Shown: positions 41,861 through 52,786 of the stretch, piece after piece | How the letters are laid out: the number at the start of each line of letters is the position of its first letter | How positions within the stretch are numbered: position 1 is the stretch's first letter | From: Bradyrhizobium acaciae | Lineage (GTDB): Bacteria; Pseudomonadota; Alphaproteobacteria; Rhizobiales; Xanthobacteraceae | Length of the DNA: 64,000 bases | Assembly: GCF_020889785.1 (NCBI RefSeq) | Contig: NZ_JACMYK010000017.1 | Span: 1 to 64,000 of the forward strand | Direction of reading: 5' to 3' | The notes under the pieces: generated by a model | Seen by the model: only the letters and a program-made list of their open reading frames with translations | What the model was told of the DNA's origin: nothing | Database searches by the model: none | Made by a program: the position numbers and the translations under genes

Positions 41861-43084
41861 TCAGTCCTTCGCCAGGCCCGCGCCGACGATGTCGCCGAAC
41901 AGCACCCAGGTCTTGCCGTCGAAGCGCGCGAAGCGGCGTTCGGTGATCGCCGCATAATCCTGCGGCGTGGTCTGGATGGTGATGCCCGGCAGCAGCATCG
42001 GCAGCTCGACGCCGCTGAGATTGGTGGCCTGCTTCAGCACGTTCTCCCGGGTGAGATTGTCGCCGCAGCGTTGCAGGATGATCGCGCCGAGTTGCGCCGT
42101 GGTGTAGCCGGTCACCGCGATCACGTCGTTCGGATCCATCCCCGGCATGTATTTCGCGGCGAAAGCGAGATAGTCGGTCATGCCCTTGTCGTTGGCCCAG
42201 GCGGGATCATTGGGCGTCTTGTAGGAGGTCGTGGTCAGGATGCCGGTCGAGGCCTCGATGCCCGCCGGCACCAGCACGCCGGCGATCGAGTTCGCGGTCG
42301 AGCCGAGGAAGATCAGCGGCTTCCATCCAAGCTCGTGGATCTTGCGGATCGCCATCGAGGCGAATTTGTTCTGCGCCGCGATCAGGATGGTGTCGGCGCC
42401 CGATGCCTTCAGATTCACGATCTGGGAGTCGATCGTCGGCTCGGTCGACTGATACATCGCCTCCTTGACGATCATGGTGTCGGCCCTGGCGCCGAGTCCT
42501 TCCTTCAGGCCGAGCACAAAATCCTTGCCGATGTCATCGGCCTGCAGGAGCAGGCCGATCTTGGCGTCCGGTTTCTCGCGCAGCACGTAGCGGGCGATGA
42601 TCCGCGACTCGTTGACGTAGGTCGGCGAGTAGGGCGTCGTCCAGGGGAACTGCTTCGGATCGTTCCAGCGCGTGCCGCCGCTCTGCACGAGGAGCTGCGG
42701 GACGCCGTTGCTGTTGAGATATTTCTGGATCGCGGCATTGGTCGGCGTGCCGAACGGCGCCATCATCGCCAGCACCTTGTCGTTCTCGACCAGCGCGCGC
42801 GTCACCTCGACGGTCTTGGGCGGGCTATAGGCGTCGTCGCGGGTCAGGAAATTGATGTGGCGACCGTTGATGCCGCCTTTCTCGTTCAGCATCGCGAAAT
42901 AGGCCAGCATGGTTTTCGGGAAGCTCGCATAGATCGACGCCGGGCCGCTGTAGGGCGCATTGGCGCCGAGCAGGATCTCGGTGTCGCTGACCCCTGGACC
43001 ATAGGCCTTCTGGGCATTCGCTGTTCCGAGCGCGCCGGTGAGCGCGAACGCCCACACTGCAAACGTGACGATCGGCTTCCGCAT
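41861..43084 (-). CDS. ABC transporter substrate-binding protein (LivK-like), first of two
   Basis: 407 residues with a signal peptide (MRKPIVTFAVWAFALTGALG then TANA) and a type I periplasmic-binding fold for branched-chain amino acids or aromatic acids: SDTEILLGANAPYSGPASIY, GGINGRHINFLTRDD, KVLAMMAPFGTPTNAAIQKY. GGGAGGGGAAG precedes the ATG. It is separate from the LivKMHGF set at 52-59 kb, so this locus has two binding proteins and one set of membrane parts. Divergent from the acyl-CoA ligase gene. Confidence 0.9.
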   Translation of the reverse strand: MRKPIVTFAVWAFALTGALGTANAQKAYGPGVSDTEILLGANAPYSGPASIYASFPKTMLAYFAMLNEKGGINGRHINFLTRDDAYSPPKTVEVTRALVENDKVLAMMAPFGTPTNAAIQKYLNSNGVPQLLVQSGGTRWNDPKQFPWTTPYSPTYVNESRIIARYVLREKPDAKIGLLLQADDIGKDFVLGLKEGLGARADTMIVKEAMYQSTEPTIDSQIVNLKASGADTILIAAQNKFASMAIRKIHELGWKPLIFLGSTANSIAGVLVPAGIEASTGILTTTSYKTPNDPAWANDKGMTDYLAFAAKYMPGMDPNDVIAVTGYTTAQLGAIILQRCGDNLTRENVLKQATNLSGVELPMLLPGITIQTTPQDYAAITERRFARFDGKTWVLFGDIVGAGLAKD

Positions 43085-43172
43085 CTTCCCCTCCCATGAC
43101 GCCCTCTTTTGCGGGGCTGGTTGATCCGGCGGCGGAAGCCTTCAAGGGCTTTACCCGTCGCGGCGGCTATGC

Positions 43173-43198
43173 AATAATAGACCGTCTGTCCGGATTAT
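43173..43198. promoter_or_regulatory. TetR-type operator candidate between SBP and acyl-CoA ligase genes
   Basis: AATAATAGACCGTCTGTCC then GGATTAT: outer AATAAT/ATTAT arms around a GACCG...CCGG core. Over 19 bases (43180-43198) it matches the site at 46506-46524 at 14 positions. It lies in the divergent promoter region. Confidence 0.55.
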
Positions 43199-43288
43199 CA
43201 ACCGGAATCTCCGGGGCGGCATTTTGGCTTCACGCAATGACGGGAACATCCGCAGGCGTGCGCGACCGCATGGCGGCGAGGAGGAAAC

Positions 43289-44842
43289 ATGAAGCTGACG
43301 CAGGCGCTCATCTCGGCGGTGCAGTTGCGCAAGGATGCACCGGGCACGATCCATGCCGGACGGTCGCGGAGCTGGAAGGAGATCGGGCGGCGCGTTGCCT
43401 GCGCTGCGGGCGGGCTGCGGCGGCTCGGCATCGAGGCCGGCGACCGGGTCGCCATCCTCGCGCACAACAGCGACCTCTATATCGAGGCGCTCTATGCCAT
43501 CGCCTGGGCCGGCGGGGTCGCGGTGCCGCTCAACACGCGTTGGGCTGTTGCCGAGAATGCCTATGCGATCGACGATTCAACGCCGAAGCTGTTGCTGGTC
43601 GACAAGGCCTTTGCCGAAATTGCATCGGCGCTGCGAAGCGCGAAGTCACTCACCGCGATGATCTACCTGGACGAGGGACAGGTCCCCGAAGGCATGCAGG
43701 GCTATCAGGAACTCGTTGCGCACGCGCCGGTCGAGGACGCCTCCGGCGCCTACAACGATCTCGCCGGCATCTTCTACACCGGCGGCACCACCGGCTTTCC
43801 CAAGGGCGTGATGCTGTCGCACGCCAATATCATCTATGAATCGCTGGTCTGGATCTATGCGCTGCGCTTCCGCGAAGACACCAGGTATTTGCACTCGGCC
43901 GGCATGTTCCATCTGGCCGGCACCTCGCCGATGATCGCGCTCACGCTTGTGGGCGGCACCCATGTCACCATTCCGAAATTCGAACCCGAACTCGCTATGA
44001 AGACCATCGCCGAGCACAGAGTGGACTACTGCCTGTTCGTGCCGACTATGCTCAACATGATGCTCAATCATCCGTCCTTCGGCAGCTATGATCTCAGCAG
44101 CGTCAAGGATTGCGAGTATGGTGCGTCGCCGATGCCGGATGCGCTGCTGGTCAAGCTGATGCGCGTGCTGCCGAGCTGGCGCTTTCACCAGGGCTACGGC
44201 ATGACCGAGAGCGCGGCGTTGGCGACGATTTTGCCGTGGGAATACCACGCCCTGGAAGGGCCCCTGGCGGCCAAACGGAAATCGGCGGGGCGGGCGGCGC
44301 CGGGCGTCGAGATCCGCATCGTCGATCCCGCGGGCCACGAGGTGCCGCGCGGCACCGTCGGCGAGATCGCGATCCGCGGCGCCGGCGTGATGCTCGGCTA
44401 TTGGCGCAAGCCCGAGGAAAGTGCGCGGGTGCTGCGCAACGGCTGGCTGCACACCGGCGACGGCGCCTGGATGGATGAAGACGGTTTTGTCTATATCGTC
44501 GACCGCCTGAAGGACATGATCGTCTCCGGCGGCGAGAACGTCTATTCCGGTGAGGTGGAGAACGCGATCTTCCAGCACGAGCAAGTCAAGGAGTGCGCCG
44601 TGATCGCGGTGCCTGATCCGCAATGGGGCGAGGCGGTGCACGCCATTGTCGTGCCGAAGGACGGCGCGCGGCTCGATTCGGACATGGTGATCGCACATTG
44701 CCGCACCCTGATCGCGGGCTACAAATGTCCGCGCTCGGTCGACATCCGTCTCGAGCCGCTGCCGCTGACCGGTTCCGGCAAGATCATGAAGTCGGCGCTG
44801 CGCGACGAGAAGTGGCAGGGCTATGCGAGGTCGGTCAACTGA
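43289..44842 (+). CDS. Acyl-CoA synthetase (AMP-forming)
   Basis: 517 residues. The AMP-binding signature YTGGTTGFPKGVML, then YGMTESAALA, HTGDGAWMDEDGFVYIVDR and the C-terminal lysine loop PLTGSGKIMKSAL are all present. It activates a carboxylic acid to its CoA ester using ATP. GGAGGAAAC precedes the ATG at 43289. Its stop overlaps the kinase start as TGATG, so substrate activation and the next step are made together. A medium-chain or aromatic acid is likely; specificity is not readable. Confidence 0.92.
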   Translation: MKLTQALISAVQLRKDAPGTIHAGRSRSWKEIGRRVACAAGGLRRLGIEAGDRVAILAHNSDLYIEALYAIAWAGGVAVPLNTRWAVAENAYAIDDSTPKLLLVDKAFAEIASALRSAKSLTAMIYLDEGQVPEGMQGYQELVAHAPVEDASGAYNDLAGIFYTGGTTGFPKGVMLSHANIIYESLVWIYALRFREDTRYLHSAGMFHLAGTSPMIALTLVGGTHVTIPKFEPELAMKTIAEHRVDYCLFVPTMLNMMLNHPSFGSYDLSSVKDCEYGASPMPDALLVKLMRVLPSWRFHQGYGMTESAALATILPWEYHALEGPLAAKRKSAGRAAPGVEIRIVDPAGHEVPRGTVGEIAIRGAGVMLGYWRKPEESARVLRNGWLHTGDGAWMDEDGFVYIVDRLKDMIVSGGENVYSGEVENAIFQHEQVKECAVIAVPDPQWGEAVHAIVVPKDGARLDSDMVIAHCRTLIAGYKCPRSVDIRLEPLPLTGSGKIMKSALRDEKWQGYARSVN

Positions 44843-45885
44843 TGCTGGAGGCTACGAAACGATCCGACGATGCTGCCGCCGTGGTCAATGACGACGCGGT
44901 CCGGGCGGCGCTCGCGCAGCATCTGTCACGGATATCCGGACGCCGGACGGAGATTGTCAGCTTCGGCCGCAAATCGTCGGGCTTCTCCTGGATCACCTAC
45001 GCCTTCGTCGCGCGCTCCGCCGCTGAAGCAGATCGCAAGCTGATCCTGCGCGTCGGTCCACCGAGCGGCCTGTTTGCACCGTATTCGGTGCTGCCGCAGG
45101 TCTACGCGTTGCAGGCGCTGGCGAATAGCGGCGTGCCGGTGCCGGCGCTGGTGTCGTCAGAGCAGGATGGCGCCGAGATCGGCTTTCCTTTCTTCATCTG
45201 CGCGCATGTCGAGGGCGATGTTCCTGCGCCCTGGGCGGCGAACGAGCTCGATCCGGACCACAAGCGCGACATCGCCCGGCAGTTCGTCGAGATCCTCGCA
45301 TCGCTGCACCGGATCGATCCGGGCGCGACCCCATTCGCGTCGCTGCAACAGGGGGAGCAGCGCGCTGAACTGCGCGCGATCTCTGGCTGGCGCGCTTCGC
45401 TGGCACGTCCGACCGCGCGTTATTATCCATTGCTCGATTGGGGAGGGCGCTGGTTGCACGATAATTGTCCGCAGCCGCCACGCCGCACCATCGTGCATGG
45501 CGACTACCGGATCGGAAATTTCATCGAGCACGAGCGGAAGATCACCGCCATTCTCGATTGGGAACTGACTCACCTGGGCGATCCGCATGAAGATCTGGCC
45601 TGGGCGATGATGCCGACCTTCAACGCCAGGAGCCGGAAGCTCTATGGCGTGCTCGAGCGCGCGGAGGTGATCGATCTCTATCAGCGCGCCTCCGGCATTG
45701 CGGTATCGAACAAGAGCCTTGCCTTCTACGAGGCCTATGCGCTGTATCAGGCGGCGGCGATCCAGATGTGCGCGGTGCGCGCCTTCGAGGTCGACCGCTT
45801 CAACGACATGCGGCTTGCGGTGATGGCAAGCCAGATGCCCTCGATCGTGCGGGCCTTCGAGCGCGCATTGGAGGCCGCGGCATGA
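44842..45885 (+). CDS. Phosphotransferase-family kinase (LvaA/ACAD10-like)
   Basis: 347 residues of the APH/choline-kinase fold. The catalytic loop is IVHGDYRIGNFIEHE (H-G-D-x-x-x-x-N) and the metal site ILDWELTHLGDPHEDLAW (D-W-E). Members next to acyl-CoA dehydrogenases, such as Pseudomonas LvaA and the kinase part of ACAD10/11, phosphorylate 4-hydroxyacyl-CoA. Here it lies between an acyl-CoA ligase and a small LvaB-like protein, with a dehydrogenase in the same locus, which supports that role by context rather than by proof. Confidence 0.82.
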   Translation: MLEATKRSDDAAAVVNDDAVRAALAQHLSRISGRRTEIVSFGRKSSGFSWITYAFVARSAAEADRKLILRVGPPSGLFAPYSVLPQVYALQALANSGVPVPALVSSEQDGAEIGFPFFICAHVEGDVPAPWAANELDPDHKRDIARQFVEILASLHRIDPGATPFASLQQGEQRAELRAISGWRASLARPTARYYPLLDWGGRWLHDNCPQPPRRTIVHGDYRIGNFIEHERKITAILDWELTHLGDPHEDLAWAMMPTFNARSRKLYGVLERAEVIDLYQRASGIAVSNKSLAFYEAYALYQAAAIQMCAVRAFEVDRFNDMRLAVMASQMPSIVRAFERALEAAA

Positions 45886-46391
45886 GTGCATCCTTCGAGC
45901 GGCTGATCGACGGCATCATCGATGCCCTGCAAAGCCATGTCGTGCCGAATAGTAGCGATGATTTCGTCCGCGGCCAGGTGTTCTCAGCGATCTATGCGCT
46001 GAACGGCCTGAAGCTCGCCGCCGACTGGAAGGCCGCCCCGCTACTCGAGCAGGTGCGCCTGCAGGACGATACTTTTGCGGCAGTCAGGCGATTGGCCGAT
46101 GGCCTGGTGCAACCGGAGATCCCCGCCACGCCACGCACCCAGGGCGACATGCCCGACGTTGCCGCGATCGAGGCGTTGCGCGACGATGGCGACCGGCGGC
46201 TGGGACAGTTGCTGCTCTGGGCGAGCGGCGAGGGCGCGCGTGCGGTCAATGGCGATGTCGCGACCGAGATCGAGCACCTGCTCCGCCGTGCGATCTGCGA
46301 TCAGCTGAAGATCGAGCTGGCAACGACACCGAAATCGATGCTGCAGCAGATCGCAGGCGGCGAACGCGACGGCGGCGCCGCACCGGGCTGA
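45882..46391 (+). CDS. Small LvaB-like (DUF6285-type) partner protein
   Basis: 169 residues, starting in an ATGA overlap with the kinase. Mostly helical: FERLIDGIIDALQSHVVPNS, FVRGQVFSAIYALNGLKLAA. It resembles the small subunit-like protein always found after LvaA-type kinases (needed for activity in the Pseudomonas levulinate pathway), though it is longer than the usual 110-130. The assignment rests on position, helix pattern and coupling. No catalytic motif is visible. Confidence 0.6.
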   Translation: MSASFERLIDGIIDALQSHVVPNSSDDFVRGQVFSAIYALNGLKLAADWKAAPLLEQVRLQDDTFAAVRRLADGLVQPEIPATPRTQGDMPDVAAIEALRDDGDRRLGQLLLWASGEGARAVNGDVATEIEHLLRRAICDQLKIELATTPKSMLQQIAGGERDGGAAPG

Positions 46392-46503
46392 GACGGGTGC
46401 GCCGCCGGCTACCCGGAATTGCAACTTTGCACGCTGCTCCGGGATTTGGCCGTGGCATCTGGAAAGAAGCTTGCCGCCCCGCGGAGCCCGTGCTATTAAT
46501 TCA

Positions 46504-46519
46504 CCGAACGGTCGTTCGG
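46504..46519. promoter_or_regulatory. Palindromic TetR-type operator before the dioxygenase operon
   Basis: CCGAACG-GT-CGTTCGG: perfect 7-base arms, followed by ATTATTATT. The gap between the kinase module and the dioxygenase genes (46392-46581) contains nothing else of note. The same pattern, CCGACCGGTCGTTCAA-ATTATT, lies upstream of the TetR gene. Confidence 0.75.
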
Positions 46520-46581
46520 ATTATTATTCCAGCGGTCAGCAAAGTTATCCGCGGCAAGCGGTCGGCGAGGGAGACGGAGCG

Positions 46582-47841
46582 ATGAACATGATGACCGGCG
46601 TCTCGCCATGGGAGCGATTGATCCGGCCCGACCGAGTGCACGGATCGCTCTACACCGACCCCGAGATATTCGAAGCCGAGCTGAAGAACATCTGGTACCG
46701 GACCTGGGTCTATGTCGGCCACGAGAGCGAGGTCCCGAACGCCAACGACTACGTCGTCAAGTCGATCGGCCCGCAATCCGTGATCATGACCCGCGACGAG
46801 CAGGGCAAGGTCAATCTGCTGCTCAACCGCTGCTCGCATCGCGGCAACCAGGTCTGTTCTTTTGAGCGCGGCAATGCGCGCTCGTTCACCTGCCCGTTCC
46901 ATTCCTGGACCTTCGCCAATGACGGCCGCCTGGTCGGCTATGCCTTCCCGGATGGTTACGAGGGGCAGGACAAGGCGCAGCTCGCGCTCGGGCGGGTGAC
47001 GCGCGTCGAGTCCTACCGCGGCTTCGTGTTCGGCTCGTTCGCAGCCGATGGCCCGACTCTCAAGGAGCATCTCGGCGGCGCCGCCGAGACCATCGATCGG
47101 CTGGTGCGGACCTCACCGGAGGGCGAGGTCGAGATCACGGCGGGCTTCCTCAAGCATCGCGTCAAGGCGAACTGGAAGTTTATCTTGGAGAACGAGTGCG
47201 ACGGCTATCACCCGGCCTTCGTGCACACCTCGATCTTCGGCGTTGCCGACAGCATGATCGGCAAGCTCTATGGCGGCGCCTCGACCGCGCTGACCCGCGA
47301 CTACGGCAACGGCCATACCGAGATCGACCTGCGGCCCGAGTTCCGCAAGCGCGATGCGCCGATGAGCTGGTTCGGCACCAGCGAGGAACGGTTGCCCGAC
47401 TACACGGCGCGGATGAAGGCCGCCTATGGCGACACCGCGGCGCGCGAGATCATGATCGACGGCACGCCGCATGTGATGATCTTCCCGAACCTGTTCATCG
47501 CCGAGATCCAGATGTTCGTGATCCAGCCGCTCGGCGTCGACGACAGCGTGCAGCACGTCACCGCGCTGCAATTCAAGGGCGCGCCCGATCTGAACCGAAG
47601 GCTGCGTCAGCAGACCATGGGTTCGGTCGGTCCAGCCGGCTTCCTGCTCGCAGATGATTCCGAAATGTACGAGCGCTGTCACCGCGGCGTGCTGGCACGC
47701 AATCCGGAATGGATCTTCCTCGGCCGCGGCGAGAAGCGCCAGCGGCAGGACGAGCTCGGCTTCACGGTCGGCCACGTCACCGACGAGGTGCCGTCGCGCG
47801 GGATCTGGACCCACTATCGCAAGCTGATGGAGCCTGCCTGA
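46582..47841 (+). CDS. Aromatic ring-hydroxylating dioxygenase, alpha subunit
   Basis: 419 residues from the ATG at 46582 (MNMMTGVSPWERL). The Rieske [2Fe-2S] ligands are Cys84, His86, Cys104 and His107 (CSHRGN, CPFH). The mononuclear iron site is Asp207, His210 and His215 (NECDGYHPAFVH). It catalyses O2-dependent cis-dihydroxylation of an aromatic or related ring with electrons from a reductase, which is not encoded in this window. The beta-subunit gene follows with a TGATG overlap. The substrate is unknown. Confidence 0.94.
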   Translation: MNMMTGVSPWERLIRPDRVHGSLYTDPEIFEAELKNIWYRTWVYVGHESEVPNANDYVVKSIGPQSVIMTRDEQGKVNLLLNRCSHRGNQVCSFERGNARSFTCPFHSWTFANDGRLVGYAFPDGYEGQDKAQLALGRVTRVESYRGFVFGSFAADGPTLKEHLGGAAETIDRLVRTSPEGEVEITAGFLKHRVKANWKFILENECDGYHPAFVHTSIFGVADSMIGKLYGGASTALTRDYGNGHTEIDLRPEFRKRDAPMSWFGTSEERLPDYTARMKAAYGDTAAREIMIDGTPHVMIFPNLFIAEIQMFVIQPLGVDDSVQHVTALQFKGAPDLNRRLRQQTMGSVGPAGFLLADDSEMYERCHRGVLARNPEWIFLGRGEKRQRQDELGFTVGHVTDEVPSRGIWTHYRKLMEPA

Positions 47842-48338
47842 TGCTGTCGCGCGAGAGCAGCACCACGTTGATGAGCGCCGTCACCGCTTTCCTCTATCGC
47901 GAGGCGCGGTTGCAGGACGAGCATCAATACGAGGCTTGGGAAAAGCTCTGGACTGACGACGGCGTCTATTGGGTGCCGGCCAACGGTGCCGACATCGACC
48001 CGGAGCGGCAGATGTCGATCATCTACGACAACCGCTCCCGGATAGCGCTACGCGTCCGCCAGCTGATGACCGGCAAGCATTTTACCCAGACGCCGCAATC
48101 GAACCTGCGCCGGCTGATCTCCAACATCGAACTGATGGACGAGCAACCGGACAACGGCGACATCGCGGTCGCCAGCAACAGCCTGATTTTCGAGTCGAGC
48201 CTGCGCGACGATACGCTGTGGGCGGCGCGCAACGAATACCGGTTGCGCCATGTCGATGGCGAATTGCGGATCGCGCATAAGAAGGTCATCCTCGTCAACA
48301 ACGACAAGGCGATCTACACGCTCTCATTCCTGGTCTAG
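47841..48338 (+). CDS. Aromatic ring-hydroxylating dioxygenase, beta subunit
   Basis: 165 residues of the NTF2-like small subunit (FLYREARLQDEHQYEAWEKL, YDNRSRIALRVRQL, SNSLIFESSL, HKKVILVNNDKAI). It builds the alpha3-beta3 ring with the subunit upstream and has a structural role. It is coupled to the alpha subunit by a one-base overlap. Confidence 0.92.
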   Translation: MLSRESSTTLMSAVTAFLYREARLQDEHQYEAWEKLWTDDGVYWVPANGADIDPERQMSIIYDNRSRIALRVRQLMTGKHFTQTPQSNLRRLISNIELMDEQPDNGDIAVASNSLIFESSLRDDTLWAARNEYRLRHVDGELRIAHKKVILVNNDKAIYTLSFLV

Positions 48339-48351
48339 GGAAGGTTTCGCC

Positions 48352-49146
48352 ATGATCGACACGGGCCCCGTTCTGCTCGACATCACCGACGGCATCGCGC
48401 GGCTGCGGCTCAACCGTCCCGATGCGGCCAACGGCATGAGCGCCGAACTCCTGAGCGCGCTGTGCGACGCCATCATGGTTTGCCACGGCCATCCGGATCT
48501 GCGCGTCGTGCTGCTGAGCGGGGAGGGCACGAATTTCTGCGCCGGCGGCGATGTCCGCGCCTTTGCCTCCAAGGGCGAGAAGCTGCCCGACTATATCCGG
48601 CAAGCCACCGCGTATTTGCAGAATGCAGTGACCGGGCTGTTGCGGCTGGAAGCGCCGGTCATCGCTTCGGTGCAGGGCTTCGCGGCGGGCGGCGGCGGCT
48701 TTGGCCTGGTCTGCGCCTCCGATATCGTAATCGCGGGGGAATCGGCAAAATTCCTCGCCGGCGCGACGCGAGTGGCGATGGCGCCGGACGCCGGCGTCTC
48801 CGTCACGCTGTCGCGGCTGGTCGGGTTGCGGCGGGCGATGTCGATCCTGTTGACCAATCCGGTGATCCCGGCTGCGGATGCGCTGCAGATGGGCATCGTC
48901 ACCAAGGTCGTGCCCGATGCGGAGCTTGCCGAAGCATCGCTCGCGCTGGCGCGCGAGCTCGCGGCCGGCGCACCGAAGGCGCTGGCCGCAACCAAGCGGC
49001 TGGTCTGGGCCGGCACCGGCACCAGCATCGAGCAGTGCCTGTCGGAAGAGGCGCGCACCGTCGCCGAACTCTCGGGGATGGCCGATGCCCGCGAAGGGCT
49101 CGCCGCCGTGATCGAGCGGCGCAAGCCCGTCTTCACGGGGCGCTGA
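48352..49146 (+). CDS. Enoyl-CoA hydratase/isomerase
   Basis: 264 residues of the crotonase family. The CoA and oxyanion-hole segments are NFCAGGDVRAFA and GFAAGGGGFGLVCASDI; the acid/base region APDAGVSVTLSRLVG contains an Asp where hydratases have Glu, which is more like the isomerase (PaaG) branch. It would hydrate or isomerise an enoyl-CoA in this pathway. It begins 13 bases after the beta subunit. Confidence 0.9.
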   Translation: MIDTGPVLLDITDGIARLRLNRPDAANGMSAELLSALCDAIMVCHGHPDLRVVLLSGEGTNFCAGGDVRAFASKGEKLPDYIRQATAYLQNAVTGLLRLEAPVIASVQGFAAGGGGFGLVCASDIVIAGESAKFLAGATRVAMAPDAGVSVTLSRLVGLRRAMSILLTNPVIPAADALQMGIVTKVVPDAELAEASLALARELAAGAPKALAATKRLVWAGTGTSIEQCLSEEARTVAELSGMADAREGLAAVIERRKPVFTGR

Positions 49147-49147
49147 G

Positions 49148-49897
49148 GTGGCGACCCTGCCATTCGGGCGGCTCGACGGCCGCCGTGCCTTCGTCTCCGG
49201 CGGCGCGCGCGGCATTGGTGCTGCGATCGTCCGTAGCTTTGCCGGTGCCGGCGCCAGGGTCGTGATCGCCGATCTCGATGTTGCCGCAGCCTCCGAGCTC
49301 GCGCGCGAAACCGGCGCTGTGGTCGCTGGGCTCGACGTCAGCGACACCACCGCGGTGCAGGCCGTGATGGCGCAGGACGGCCCGTTCGACATCGTCGTCA
49401 ACAATGCCGGCATCGATCAGCACGCCTTCTTCACCGACACCAAGGCGGAGGATTGGTCCCGCCTGATCGCGGTCAATCTCACCTCGGTGCTGGCCTGCAC
49501 CCACGCCGCGTTGCCGGCGATGCAGGCCGCGCGCTTCGGCCGCATCATCAACGTCACTTCGGAGGCCGCCCGGCTCGGCTCCAAGGGTGGCGCGGTCTAT
49601 TCCGCGGCCAAGGGCGGCGTGATCTCCTTTACCCGGAGCATCGCGCGTGAGAATGCGCGCTACGGCATCACCGCGAACGCGATCGCACCGGGGCCGATCC
49701 GCACGCCGATGCTGGAGCAGGCGGTTGCGAAAGGCGGCGACAAGATCCTGCAGGCGATGACCGGTGCGACATTGCTTGGCCGGCTCGGCGAGCCGGAGGA
49801 GGTCGCAGCCGCCGCGCTATTCCTGGCCTCCGATCAGGCGGCCTATATCACCGGCGAGACGCTTGGCGTTTCCGGCGGCATGGGCATCGGCGCCTGA
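49148..49897 (+). CDS. Short-chain dehydrogenase/reductase (FabG-like)
   Basis: 249 residues. Nucleotide motif GGARGIGAAIVRSFA, NNAGIDQHAFF, Ser in INVTSEAA and the catalytic YSAAKGGVISF (Tyr, Lys). DLDVAA after the second strand suggests NAD. It is probably a 3-hydroxyacyl-CoA or cis-diol dehydrogenase in this pathway, matching the position of LvaD or a dihydrodiol dehydrogenase. The start is a GTG at 49148, one base after the preceding stop. Confidence 0.9.
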   Translation: MATLPFGRLDGRRAFVSGGARGIGAAIVRSFAGAGARVVIADLDVAAASELARETGAVVAGLDVSDTTAVQAVMAQDGPFDIVVNNAGIDQHAFFTDTKAEDWSRLIAVNLTSVLACTHAALPAMQAARFGRIINVTSEAARLGSKGGAVYSAAKGGVISFTRSIARENARYGITANAIAPGPIRTPMLEQAVAKGGDKILQAMTGATLLGRLGEPEEVAAAALFLASDQAAYITGETLGVSGGMGIGA

Positions 49898-49898
49898 G

Positions 49899-50830
49899 AT
49901 GGCGAGCGCCGAGGACGATATCGCTGTGACGCCGGTCGATCGGGCCATTGAGCGCTTGCGGGCGATCTATCGCGGCTGGACTCGCGAGACATCAATGGCG
50001 CAGATGCGCAGCGATTGGGACCGAGCCTTTGCCGGCTGCTCGGTGCCGATGGTGTGCCGGCCGGTGTCTGCCGACGGTATCGACGGCGAATGGCTGGTGC
50101 CGGCAGACGCACCGAGCGACAAGGCGATCCTCTATTTTCACGGCGGCGGCTTCCGCATCGGCTCGGTCGTCTCGCATCGCGACCTGGCCGCACGGATCGC
50201 GGATGCATCCGGCTGCCGTGTGCTCTCGATCAATTATCGCCTTGCACCGGAGCATCGCTTCCCAGCGGCGCTGGATGATGCGCTGACTGCCTATCGCTAT
50301 CTGCGCGAACAGGGACTGCGTCCGGCGGACATCGCCTTCACCGGGGACTCTGCCGGCGGCAATCTCGTGCTCGCCGCGATGCTGGCGGTGAGGGACCGCG
50401 GCTTGTCGCTCCCCGCCGCCGGCGCGCTGATGTCGCCGTGGACCGACCTCACCGCGAGTGGCGCGAGCTATGAGAGCAGGGCGGAGGCCGATCCGATCCA
50501 CCAGCGCGCGATGATCCTGGCGCTGGCGCGGAACTATCTCGGCAAGGACGGTGATGTCCGCGATCCGCTGGCCTCGCCGCTTTACGCCGATCTCGCTGGC
50601 TTGCCGCCGCTGCTGGTGCAGGTCGGCGACCGCGAGACGGTGCGCGATGACTCAACGGAACTAGCCGCAAAGGCAAAAGCCGCCGGCGTCGACGCCGAAC
50701 TGCAGGTCTGGGACGGCATGATCCACGTGTTCCAGATGTTCCCCGAGATTCCGCAGGCGCGAGAGGCGATCGCATCCCTCGCAGCTTTTTTGCGCAACTA
50801 TCTTCACATCGGCCATCAGAGGGCGCCACA

Positions 50831-50834
<4 letters not shown>
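49899..50834 (+). CDS. Alpha/beta hydrolase (HSL-type esterase)
   Basis: 311 residues. Oxyanion motif YFHGGGFRIGS, nucleophile in FTGDSAGGNL, catalytic Asp near LVQVGDRETVRDD and His in WDGMIHVFQMF. This is the hormone-sensitive-lipase family, which hydrolyses esters. It may release an acid from an ester substrate for the ligases. It begins one base after the SDR stop and overlaps the dehydrogenase (ATGA at 50831). Confidence 0.9.
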
Positions 50835-52024
<1,190 letters not shown>

Positions 52025-52035
52025 AAGGACCGCTC

Positions 52036-52782
52036 TTAAGGCTCCGTCCGCGACCGCTGCCCAACGGTCCTTGCGGCGATCCCCGGCTTCAGCCGCCAGT
52101 CCCCGCCAAAATCCGCGAGCGGATGGAAGAACAGCGGCTCCGTCGTCTCGATCCGCCGCAGCCGTTCTGCATAGTCGTCGAGATAGCGGTGCCGTGTCGC
52201 CTCGTCGACGAAGTTCACCGAATACGACACGAAGGGCGGAAGCACCTTGCAGCCGGCATAGGCCAGGGTGCCGTTCTGGATCGGCCACAGCACCACGTCG
52301 AGTGCGCCGACCAGCCCGTCCGTTGCGCACATGCCGGGATAGGCGGCGGTCGAGGTCACGACCATGGCGCGGCGGCCGGCGAGGCCGCCGGTGTCATAAC
52401 GACGGCCGCTGCCGTAGATCGCGCCGTTGACGAACACGCGATCAATCCAGCCCTTCATGATGGCGGGAACGGAGAACCACCACAGCGGAAATTGCAGGAT
52501 CAGGAGGTCGCACCACAGCAGCTTCTCGATCTCGGCGGCGATGTCGCCGCTGAGCGCGTCGTGTTGCAGATTGTATTTCTGCTCGCGATCGTATTGCAGC
52601 CGCTCGGGAAACCGCCGCGTACCGAAGTCTTCGGCGGTCGCCACCGGGTTGAAATGCATCGCGTAGAGGTCGGAGATCCTGACCGTGTGCCCGAGCGCGG
52701 TCAGCTCCGCCACCGACCGCGCCAGCAGCGCAGCATTGAACGACTGCGCCTCCTGATGGGCAAAGACGATCAGGACTTTCAT
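52036..52782 (-). CDS. NAD(P)H dehydrogenase (quinone), flavodoxin-like
   Basis: 248 residues from the ATG at 52782 (MKVLIVFAHQEAQSFNAALL). The fold is that of DT-diaphorase/MdaB: the FMN loop near the N-terminus and LQFPLWWFSVPAIMKGWIDR, which is the quinone-reductase signature. It uses NAD(P)H to reduce quinones and may deal with catechol or quinone by-products of aromatic breakdown. Last gene of the minus-strand Liv operon, 4 bases after livK. Confidence 0.9.
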   Translation of the reverse strand: MKVLIVFAHQEAQSFNAALLARSVAELTALGHTVRISDLYAMHFNPVATAEDFGTRRFPERLQYDREQKYNLQHDALSGDIAAEIEKLLWCDLLILQFPLWWFSVPAIMKGWIDRVFVNGAIYGSGRRYDTGGLAGRRAMVVTSTAAYPGMCATDGLVGALDVVLWPIQNGTLAYAGCKVLPPFVSYSVNFVDEATRHRYLDDYAERLRRIETTEPLFFHPLADFGGDWRLKPGIAARTVGQRSRTEP

Positions 52783-52786
52783 TGTT